28,567 bases of DNA from a virus. The translations under genes and the position numbers were made by a program. The stretch covers positions 1 to 28,567 of the IMG/VR virus record IMGVR_UViG_3300010938_000117, one strand, 5' to 3'. The notes beneath the pieces are model-generated. The model did no database searches. It worked only from the letters and a program-made list of their open reading frames with translations, and had not been told where the DNA came from. Position 1 is the stretch's first letter; every line of letters begins with the position of its first letter. Of the stretch, positions 22,925 through 28,567 are shown piece after piece.

Positions 22925-22963
22925 ATCAGTCCTTAAAATATAGGACTGATTATTACTTTTTTT
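22925..22963 (+). terminator. hairpin with T-run in the early leader
   Basis: ATCAGTCCT and AGGACTGAT form a perfect 9-bp stem with an 8-nt loop (22925-22950), followed by TATTAC and seven or more T residues. It lies between operators O2 and O3 and before the first early gene, so it could be an attenuator or an insulator between divergent promoters. Confidence 0.65.
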
Positions 22964-22971
22964 CAAAATTA

Positions 22972-22986
22972 TAGATAAATTATCTA
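22972..22986. promoter_or_regulatory. operator O3 abutting the first early gene
   Basis: TAGATAAATTATCTA is a 15-nt palindrome (7-nt arms around one base), ending 5 nt before the ATG at 22992. It occupies the place where a ribosome binding site would normally lie. Confidence 0.65.
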
Positions 22987-22991
22987 CAAAA

Positions 22992-23174
22992 ATGAAATTA
23001 TTAGTTAAATATTGTGTTAACAAAGAAATAGGTTATGGCTGGTATGGAAGCATAGAAGAAATGAAAAGAAAACTTAGAATAAAATATCTAAAAAAATTCG
23101 GCAAATATCAGCTTACACATTGGAGGATTCTAAAGGATGAAAGACAAACTAAAAAGTTTGCCGCTGGATCGTAA
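22992..23174 (+). CDS. first early gene, small basic protein
   Basis: 60 residues, very basic, with 'GYGWYGSIEEMKRKLRIKYLKKFGKYQLTHW'. No family is recognised. It has no ribosome binding site; an operator palindrome lies in its place. It overlaps the next gene by 38 nt. A small early regulator or host-takeover protein would fit the position. Confidence 0.5.
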   Translation: MKLLVKYCVNKEIGYGWYGSIEEMKRKLRIKYLKKFGKYQLTHWRILKDERQTKKFAAGS

Positions 23175-23373
23175 ATTACTTTTCACAGTTCAGGAGGTTT
23201 CTGTTCTTACCGGTCTTGCGCCTGCCTTTATTTCGCAAGCGATTGAAAATGGTGAAATAGAAATAACATCCTTCTTTGGACATAAAAATCCGAAAATATC
23301 ACGCCAGGCACTCCTTAAATGGATTAAATCTAATTCTTATTATAAACAACAAAACATAGAGGTGCGGTTATGA
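23137..23373 (+). CDS. putative excisionase / HTH DNA-binding protein
   Basis: 78 residues. 'LFTVQEVSVLTGLAPAFISQAIENGEIEIT' followed by 'PKISRQALLKWIKSN' is the layout of excisionase/AlpA-like winged HTH proteins (a 'T-x-x-E-V-x-x-L-T-G' helix, then an 'I-x-x-x-A-L-x-x-W-I' helix). Such proteins direct the integrase towards excision or regulate early genes. Being the second early gene, opposite the integrase, fits a xis role. It overlaps the next gene by ATGA. Confidence 0.65.
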   Translation: MKDKLKSLPLDRKLLFTVQEVSVLTGLAPAFISQAIENGEIEITSFFGHKNPKISRQALLKWIKSNSYYKQQNIEVRL

Positions 23374-23780
23374 AGTACTTATATCTTTCCTTGCTATTTA
23401 TTTTATTGGCTTCATTCGTTTTCTTGTACGATAAAGTCGATGCAATAATAATTGTTTTACTATCCTTTTTTTCAGGATTACTTACAACATCCCTCCTTAC
23501 ATTATCAAAAAAAGCAGATTACGAAGCAGAGATTTTAGAACTCAAGAATAAAAATGATGAGAGTTCTAAAAAACTATTTTCGCTTGCTAAAGATTACAGT
23601 AATCTTATGAAAGAGAAAAAGATTATGCAGGAAATAAATGAAGAGTTTTATGAAAAATTTGCCCACGAAAAAGAAAGAGCCGATAAACTTTTCATTCAAC
23701 TTGATGCGCTCAAAGTCCAGTACAATAAATTAACGAAGCTTGGTCCAAAGAAGGAAACAAAAAATGAACTTCCGAATTAA
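23370..23780 (+). CDS. membrane-anchored coiled-coil protein
   Basis: 136 residues. Two hydrophobic segments ('YLYLSLLFILLASFVFLYD' and 'IIIVLLSFFSGLLTTSLL', about 2-46) form a hairpin in the membrane. About 48-125 is a long heptad-like coiled coil ('EAEILELKNKNDESSKKLF', 'HEKERADKLFIQLDALKVQ'). No family is known to me. It could tether replication or exclusion functions to the membrane; that is speculation. Confidence 0.6.
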   Translation: MKYLYLSLLFILLASFVFLYDKVDAIIIVLLSFFSGLLTTSLLTLSKKADYEAEILELKNKNDESSKKLFSLAKDYSNLMKEKKIMQEINEEFYEKFAHEKERADKLFIQLDALKVQYNKLTKLGPKKETKNELPN

Positions 23781-24030
23781 ATTCCTGAAAAGAAATCTTG
23801 CAAAGATTCGCCGTCATTTTCATTGTTTAGAGGATTGGGAAAAAGAATTTGTGAAAATGATTGCGCAGAGAATTAAAGATGGTGAAGAAATAAACTATCA
23901 CCAATTTAATCAAATAAAATTTATTGCGGAGGAAATGCCAATTAATGGACGAAATAACAAAAGAAAAAGCAGTCTCTCGGTTAAAAAAGTTCGGACCAAT
24001 AAACACAACTATACAAAATCTGAGATATAG
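23764..24030 (+). CDS. small basic early protein
   Basis: 88 residues from ATG 23764 (AAGGAA just upstream; an earlier in-frame start at 23740 has no good site). It is strongly basic, with a helical core 'CLEDWEKEFVKMIAQRIKDGEEINYHQFNQIKFI', a pattern seen in small phage nucleic-acid-binding proteins. The C-terminal 30 residues are lysine- and arginine-rich. It overlaps both neighbours. Function unknown. Confidence 0.55.
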   Translation: MNFRIKFLKRNLAKIRRHFHCLEDWEKEFVKMIAQRIKDGEEINYHQFNQIKFIAEEMPINGRNNKRKSSLSVKKVRTNKHNYTKSEI

Positions 24031-24301
24031 ATTAGGTCTTTCTTCCGATGAAGTTGATGAACTAATTTATGATTTATACAAAGACGAAGTCGTCTCTTAC
24101 TATAAGTGTGGATATTCATTTTATTACATAAATGCTCATACTGATTTAAGATTAAGAGATATAAAATTCATACTTCGGAAATCAGGAATTGAATTAAAAA
24201 AAATAAAATACAAACAAAAATATATTATTGTTAGATCAACAAAAGTCCCTTCGTATTGGGACAGAAATAATATCATAACAAAAGCAATAAGAGGAGGTTA
24301 A
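23945..24301 (+). CDS. winged-helix-like early protein
   Basis: 118 residues from ATG 23945, with GGAGGA at 23928-23933. 'AVSRLKKFGPINTTIQNLRYRLGLSSDEVDELIYDLYKDEVVSYYKCGYSFYYI' (seen here in parts: INTTIQNLRYRLGLSSDEVD, then the wing) is a winged-helix pattern, perhaps a DNA-binding regulator. The C-terminal part is basic. No family is named. Confidence 0.55.
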   Translation: MDEITKEKAVSRLKKFGPINTTIQNLRYRLGLSSDEVDELIYDLYKDEVVSYYKCGYSFYYINAHTDLRLRDIKFILRKSGIELKKIKYKQKYIIVRSTKVPSYWDRNNIITKAIRGG

Positions 24302-24302
24302 A

Positions 24303-24533
24303 ATGAATAGTTTGATTGATGATCTGAAAGTCATCATTGAAGATGGAGACAAAGCAATGAGTGTTTATTTATTCCTTAAATATCGTAATCTTTTTGATGA
24401 AGAAATGCTTAGAGCTTATAATATCAAGAGAAAACAGGAATTGTGCAATCACACACTTCCAGACGGAAAATCTGCAATGATTTATATTGCCGGAGCAGGC
24501 ACTTGCCAGATTTGTGGTTGGGACGATTTTTAA
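24303..24533 (+). CDS. small protein with a zinc-finger-like C-terminus
   Basis: 76 residues. After a helical N-terminus, 'LCNHTLPDG' and 'GTCQICGWD' provide one Cys-x-His and one Cys-x-x-Cys pair, enough for a zinc site. GGAGG precedes the ATG by 6 nt. Similar small zinc-ribbon-like proteins are frequent in phage early regions. Function unknown. Confidence 0.6.
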   Translation: MNSLIDDLKVIIEDGDKAMSVYLFLKYRNLFDEEMLRAYNIKRKQELCNHTLPDGKSAMIYIAGAGTCQICGWDDF

Positions 24534-24549
24534 TATTGGGGGTGCAGTG

Positions 24550-25089
24550 ATGAAAAATTCTAAATATGCAGAATTGCTGACAAAATATAAAAACAGAGAA
24601 ATGACCCGTGAAACAATTTTGATGACTTATGAAATTTCTAAAGAAAGTTTGCGCAAGCTAATTGATTATTACAACATACCATTTTGGGATCTGCAGAAAA
24701 ACTATAATGATTTAGATGTGAATGAAATAAAAAATTTACTTGCGAAAGGTTACTCGAAGTATAAAATAGCAGCAATACTTAAATGCAGCTATGATAAAAT
24801 AAAAAATTTTTGCAGGCATAATGGAATTAAAACTATTGACGGCAGATTGAAAAGAAAAAATCCTGAAAGAGATAAAGAAATATTGAATTTATACAAGCAA
24901 GGAATTTCTATAAGAGAGATTGCGAATAAGTTGAGAATAACTTATCAATCTGTTTATGAAGTACTCAGAAAGTTGGGTGCATTTCAGAAGATAAGAAAAG
25001 TTAAAGTTGTTAGAGAAAGCGGAAAATATTATCATCCTAAAAGAGACAAAAGTCCGTATGCACAAATGTTCTACACTTATAATAATTAA
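24550..25089 (+). CDS. protein with repeated resolvase-type HTH motifs
   Basis: 179 residues from ATG 24550; the longer frame from 24487 overlaps the zinc-finger gene. GGGGGTG lies upstream. Three HTH-like units follow one another: 'TRETILMTYEISKESLRKLIDYY' (about 20-40), 'VNEIKNLLAKGYSKYKIAAIL' (about 57-85) and 'DKEILNLYKQGISIREIANKL' (about 115-145). They resemble the C-terminal DNA-binding domains of resolvases and Mor/sigma-like regulators. It could be the activator of later genes or an origin-binding protein. Confident as DNA-binding, not as to role. Confidence 0.65.
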   Translation: MKNSKYAELLTKYKNREMTRETILMTYEISKESLRKLIDYYNIPFWDLQKNYNDLDVNEIKNLLAKGYSKYKIAAILKCSYDKIKNFCRHNGIKTIDGRLKRKNPERDKEILNLYKQGISIREIANKLRITYQSVYEVLRKLGAFQKIRKVKVVRESGKYYHPKRDKSPYAQMFYTYNN

Positions 25090-25119
25090 ATAAATTTTAG
25101 ACAATTGAGGAGGAATAAA

Positions 25120-25242
25120 ATGGAAACAATAATTTATCTGGCGGGTTGGCTTGCAATGATTGCAGCAAGCATCAAGATGAATGAAAATTATAAGCTCAAA
25201 AAAGAAGTAAAAGAGCTTAAGAAAAAATTGGGCAAGGAATAG
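25120..25242 (+). CDS. tiny membrane protein (40 aa)
   Basis: A 40-codon gene with one of the best ribosome binding sites in the window (GAGGAGG at 25107-25113, 6 nt before the ATG). Residues 3-18 are hydrophobic ('TIIYLAGWLAMIAASI'), followed by a lysine/glutamate coil ('YKLKKEVKELKKKLGKE'). It ends 2 nt before the GTG of the primase gene. Its function is unknown, but the site and spacing argue strongly that it is real. Confidence 0.75.
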   Translation: METIIYLAGWLAMIAASIKMNENYKLKKEVKELKKKLGKE

Positions 25243-25244
25243 TA

Positions 25245-26390
25245 GTGGATAAAGTAGCCTTTATAAAACAAAATTTGAAGCTCACGGAATTACTTAGAAT
25301 GCTTGCTATCCATCCAAACAAATCAGGTTTTATCAAAAGCATTTATAAGGATGAGAAAACTCCATCGCTTAAAATCTATCCTGAGAGCGACAGTTACTAT
25401 TGTTTCGCAACTTCACAGGGGGGTGATATTATTCAATTCTACAGCGATTTTTACAATCTGTCTGTAGATAAAAGCATAGAAGAACTTTATAATTTAGCCG
25501 GCGGTGGAAGAAATATCCAGATTCATTCACGGAAAATTCCTGCTGCAGCAAAGCAAAAAGAAAGAGATTTTAAGAAGTGCCTTACTAAAGACGAGCTTTA
25601 TGCTTATGAAGAAATTCTGGCTTTAACTAATGAGCATAGTGCTTTCAGAGAAATTCAATTACTTCGACTCAACAATAATAAAAAGATTTTTAACGAACTC
25701 TATAATTATTGCCGGAAATATTCTAAAGCAGATTCTTTTCGTAATTACTTGCATAGTCATCGTTGCTATGATGATAATGCAATTGATAAATTCAAACTCT
25801 TTTACATCGGTGATTATTTTGAAGTTAATAATCATTTGAAAAAAACATTTCAGATGTCCGAATTGAAAGCATCCGGAGTGATGAATGAAAATGGAAATTT
25901 AATTTTTGCAAAACATCGGTTAATCATTCCATATCTCCATAACGAAGAAATAGTTTATTTAAGAGCAAGATTTTTTGATAACGGAAATCCAGTCACAGAA
26001 GGAATTAAATATATAGGACTGAGAAACGATGCGCTAAATGTAAATACAGCAAAGCGTCTTTTTAATTCTGATGTGCTTGGCAAAATGGCTCCGTCAGATC
26101 AGCTTTACATTGTTGAGGGTGAATTGGATGCAATATTACTTGACAATTCAGATGTCTTTGCGGTTGCTATTCCTGGCGCTGGAAATATGCCATCGGATAA
26201 ATGGTTACACAAAATGAAACAATTCCGGGTAAATATTATGGTTGACTCGGATGAAGCAGGAAAGAAGTTAAAGGAACGGCTTATTCAGAAGTTAAAAGAA
26301 TTATCTATAAGCTACAACGAAATTATAATTGACGGTTATAAAGACATAACCGATTACTGCTTGGGCAAAATTTATAAAACAAGTATTTGA
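25245..26390 (+). CDS. Toprim primase with a degenerate CHC2 zinc finger
   Basis: 381 residues from GTG 25245. The N-terminus aligns by eye with the DnaG zinc-binding domain ('DEKTPSLKIYPES...YYCFATSQGGDIIQFY'), but of the four ligands only Cys53 remains: Ser32 and Lys35 replace Cys and His, and Thr56 replaces the last Cys. The Toprim core is complete: 'YIVEGELDAILL' (Glu291) and 'IMVDSDEAGKK' (Asp334, Asp336). It would make primers for phage DNA synthesis. It stands directly before the helicase gene, as expected for a phage replication pair. Confidence 0.85.
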   Translation: MDKVAFIKQNLKLTELLRMLAIHPNKSGFIKSIYKDEKTPSLKIYPESDSYYCFATSQGGDIIQFYSDFYNLSVDKSIEELYNLAGGGRNIQIHSRKIPAAAKQKERDFKKCLTKDELYAYEEILALTNEHSAFREIQLLRLNNNKKIFNELYNYCRKYSKADSFRNYLHSHRCYDDNAIDKFKLFYIGDYFEVNNHLKKTFQMSELKASGVMNENGNLIFAKHRLIIPYLHNEEIVYLRARFFDNGNPVTEGIKYIGLRNDALNVNTAKRLFNSDVLGKMAPSDQLYIVEGELDAILLDNSDVFAVAIPGAGNMPSDKWLHKMKQFRVNIMVDSDEAGKKLKERLIQKLKELSISYNEIIIDGYKDITDYCLGKIYKTSI

Positions 26391-26402
26391 GAAATTAATA
26401 TA

Positions 26403-27722
26403 ATGCCTAAAATATTATCCGATAAATTGAAAGAAGCAACGGAGATCAACGAGCAAATAGAAATCACGCCTCAAATTAAAAAGCTAAAAGAAGCAATAGA
26501 ATATATAAATTCGAAATATGAGTTTCTTTTTAATGTTGTAACTGCTGAGCTTGAATTCAGGGAAAAAGGCGAAAAAGATTTCCGTTTCTTTCAGGATAGA
26601 GATTCCCGCAATATCAAAGTGGAAATGGCTTTGAGGGGACTTAAGCTCTCTCAAGATGATTTGCGTGATTTACTTTATTCAAAATATGTAAGTAAACACT
26701 TTCATCCATTCCAAGATTATTTTGATAAAATACCAAAATATGATGGCAAGTTTGAATATAAAGATAAAAAGATTGTAAAGCTTATAAGTGGTCGGGATTA
26801 CATAAAAGAATTTTGTGATCAGGTCTATCTAAAAAACGAAGCGCTTAGAACTTATTTTGTTGAGGGCTTTAGAAAGTGGTTTGTTGGATTAGTGGTTTCA
26901 ATATATGATGACGAAATAAGTATGTATAAAATAAACCAAATATGTTTAATACTTGTAGGTAAGCAATCAAGATACAAAACTACATTTTTTGAAAGTATTG
27001 TACCAAAGCATTTGCGCAACAATTATTTTTATTCAGGCAGTTTTAACTTTGGCGATAAAGATAACGAGAAACGAATGGCAACGAAGATATTGATGTCTAT
27101 GGAAGAAATGGCATCATATAATAAAACAGATATCGAAATAGTTAAAGCAAAAATCACTCAGCCAAGAATAGTTGTTCGTCCTGCTTTCTTCAAGGCTGAT
27201 GTAAGATTAAAAAGGCGTGTAAGTTTTGCAGGAACACAAAACAACGTTGAGTTCCTGAAGGATGATACCGGCTCAAGAAGATTTCTAATTATTGATATTG
27301 AAGACATTAAAATAGATGATAATTTTCCGATTGATAAAATGTATGCTCAAGGTTTGCAACATTATAGAGATGGCTTTCAGTATTGGTTTGATAGATCCGA
27401 AATAGAACAACTCGAACTTATTAACGAACAATTCCAACTTAACTCTTTTGAGAGTGAGCTTATACTAACAAATTTTGAAATTCCCGAGGAAGGGTATAAT
27501 GGTCCAATGCTTAGATATTACACCGCAACGGATATTGCAGTCAAGTTAAGTAAAGATAATAATATCAATGTCAATAATACAGTGAGAAAAAATATTGGGG
27601 CAGCAATGCAGCGATATGGCTTTAAGAAGATATCAAAACGCTTAAACGGTAAACCAAGTTATGTTTGGGTTGTTAAAGAAAAAATAAGTACGGAGATTAA
27701 ATTAAATGATGATGTTATATAG
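26403..27722 (+). CDS. VirE-type replication helicase/ATPase
   Basis: 439 residues, of the virulence-associated-E (VirE) type P-loop proteins that serve as replicative helicases in many phages and islands. The Walker A reads GKQSRYKTT (186-194), with Tyr191 in place of the usual Gly. 'ILMSMEEM' (Glu234, Glu235) is Walker B. 'FAGTQNNVEFLKDDTGSRRFLII' (about 275-297) contains the sensor Asn and arginine finger typical of the family. The first 150 residues are a mixed domain, perhaps primase-interacting. It is followed by the inverted-repeat array, so origin binding nearby is plausible. Confidence 0.82.
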   Translation: MPKILSDKLKEATEINEQIEITPQIKKLKEAIEYINSKYEFLFNVVTAELEFREKGEKDFRFFQDRDSRNIKVEMALRGLKLSQDDLRDLLYSKYVSKHFHPFQDYFDKIPKYDGKFEYKDKKIVKLISGRDYIKEFCDQVYLKNEALRTYFVEGFRKWFVGLVVSIYDDEISMYKINQICLILVGKQSRYKTTFFESIVPKHLRNNYFYSGSFNFGDKDNEKRMATKILMSMEEMASYNKTDIEIVKAKITQPRIVVRPAFFKADVRLKRRVSFAGTQNNVEFLKDDTGSRRFLIIDIEDIKIDDNFPIDKMYAQGLQHYRDGFQYWFDRSEIEQLELINEQFQLNSFESELILTNFEIPEEGYNGPMLRYYTATDIAVKLSKDNNINVNNTVRKNIGAAMQRYGFKKISKRLNGKPSYVWVVKEKISTEIKLNDDVI

Positions 27723-27730
27723 TTTAACTG

Positions 27731-27930
27731 TTGTAGTAAGTAGTAACTCATATCTCTCTCTATATGTAGGGATTTATAAAATAATGTATATAACTGCATA
27801 CAACTTAACAACTTACGGAGAGTTGTCAAAATCAGTTACTACTTACTACAAATGCAAAAAGTTGCGAAATTTTATTAAAAACAAAACTTTTTGTAGTAAG
27901 TGTCGTAACTACAGTCATATCTTACTACAA
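27731..27930. repeat. array of inverted TTGTAGTAAG repeats
   Basis: Four copies in alternating orientation: TTGTAGTAAGTAGTAACT at 27731-27748, its perfect 18-nt inverse at 27834-27851, TTGTAGTAAGT followed by gtc and GTAACT at 27891-27910, and the inverse CTTACTACAA at 27921-27930. Inside the first pair two smaller hairpins occur: CATAT/ATATG (27749-27766) and ACAACT/AGTTGT (27808-27826). The array lies between helicase and gpZ-like genes, where no convincing gene is found. It could be a replication origin, a regulator-binding array or a structured RNA. Confidence 0.8.
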
Positions 27931-27944
27931 CTGAAAGGAGACAA

Positions 27945-28526
27945 ATGAAAAATATTAACACCAACAAGATTAGTTATCTTTTTGGCTCTCACAAGAAAGA
28001 TAGTAACAAAATAATCAGGATGGCTGTAAATAGAGCAGCGAATGATGCAATATCTGCAGCTCGTAAAAAGATCAGGGATGACTGGAATATTCCACTTAAA
28101 GAATTAACAGATAAAAATATTGTAAAGTTTTTTCCTGCCAGGGGAGACAAGATAACAGCATCTTTTGAAATAAAATATCGTGGTGTTCCGCTCATTAAGT
28201 ACAAAATTAAACCTAGGAGAGTAATTAAAAAAAGGACAAGAGAGCAATTAACGGTTGAAGAGCAAAAAGGTAAGCCAAGAAAAATTAAGGGTGCATTCAT
28301 TGCTCAAACTAAACTAGGAATGAATGTTTATATGCGAACATCAAAATCAAGACCGATTAAGATAAGATCTAATCCAAGAGTATGGTTTATTTTGCCTATT
28401 GCTAAGTTGTACGGTCCTAGTGCAATGCAATTGTATTCGGCGAAACAAACTAAGGATGTAATTAAAAACAAATACTTTGTACAATATAAAAAAGAATATG
28501 ATAGACTTCTAAAAACAAAAATTTGA
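27945..28526 (+). CDS. minor tail protein Z-like
   Basis: 193 residues against 192 in lambda gpZ. The pattern agrees along the length: 'RMAVNRAANDAISAARKKIRDD' near the start (gpZ: AMAINRVASSAIS...), 'GVPLIKYKIKPRRVIKK' in the middle, 'KGAFIAQTKLGMNVYMR' and 'PIKIRSNP' later, and a C-terminal 'LYGPSAMQLY' with a helix. gpZ completes the tail before joining to the head. AAAGGAG precedes the ATG. In lambda, Z lies between FII and U; here it lies after the replication genes, probably just before the terminase genes. Confidence 0.75.
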   Translation: MKNINTNKISYLFGSHKKDSNKIIRMAVNRAANDAISAARKKIRDDWNIPLKELTDKNIVKFFPARGDKITASFEIKYRGVPLIKYKIKPRRVIKKRTREQLTVEEQKGKPRKIKGAFIAQTKLGMNVYMRTSKSRPIKIRSNPRVWFILPIAKLYGPSAMQLYSAKQTKDVIKNKYFVQYKKEYDRLLKTKI

Positions 28527-28567
28527 AAGGTACTTCCTGAAGATACTGTTACGACTGCGACGCTACT

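Noticed and set aside
27706-27948. An 80-codon open frame over the repeat array
   Set aside because: It has no ribosome binding site, overlaps the helicase end, has odd composition (Tyr, Ser, Cys, Asn-rich), and its sequence is dictated by the inverted repeats. Treated as non-coding.
28527-28567. Start of another gene at the right edge
   Set aside because: The last 41 nt contain no start codon with a ribosome binding site and are too short to judge; terminase genes are expected further right but are not visible.

Overview
The window is almost the whole genome of a temperate, siphovirus-like phage, read in the circular or episomal arrangement rather than as an integrated prophage cut at its ends. 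The DNA is AT-rich. Genes are packed tightly with many ATGA and TAATG overlaps, and ribosome binding sites are often strong (AGGAG, AAGGAGG). Exported proteins end their signal peptides in 'FAQ', 'YSQ' or 'LAQ'. One promoter-like site matches the Bacteroidota -7 box TAnnTTTG. Together these suggest a host in the Bacteroidota/Chlorobi/Ignavibacteria group. The frequent Shine-Dalgarno sequences fit Ignavibacteria or Chlorobi better than Bacteroidia, but this is inference.

Layout. 1-400: end of an unidentified gene, a small XRE regulator and a strong terminator. 411-9716: the head and tail operon in lambda-like order: gpW-like protein, lambda-type portal, prohead protease fused to HK97-fold capsid, small connector genes, tail terminator, tail tube, tail chaperones G/GT with an unmarked -1 frameshift, short tape measure, and tail-tip proteins. 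10272-17871: a large adhesin region. Most of its proteins carry signal peptides, including fibre-like proteins, a frame-broken SGNH esterase, a lipoprotein, Ig-like and LamG-like proteins, and finally a His-repeat tail fibre without a signal peptide. 17901-19707: lysis (XhlA-like protein, holin candidate, N-acetylmuramidase-type endolysin, spanin candidate). 19707-21348: metallophosphoesterase and two small genes.

21355-21396 is the 5' 42 nt of a tRNA-Ala(GGC), most likely the attP core. It lies beside a leftward integrase and repressor pair (21495-22776). 22795-22991 is a control region with a promoter, three TAGAT/ATCTA operators and a hairpin. 22992-27722 holds small early genes, a Toprim primase and a VirE-type helicase. 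27731-27930 is an array of inverted TTGTAGTAAG repeats. The window closes with a gpZ-like tail protein that has left its usual place between FII and U. The terminase genes are not visible. They probably lie just past the right end and before the left end, which would make the genome only a few kb larger than the window.

How it works together: the repressor probably holds the early promoter through the 22872-22986 operators. A near-identical operator sits over the putative late promoter at 411-425, so one regulator may hold both. The most unusual parts are the exported fibre cassette with its flanking diverged direct repeats, the structured repeat array beside the replication genes, the tRNA 5'-half attP, and the two recoding or nested-start devices (capsid internal start and G/GT frameshift).
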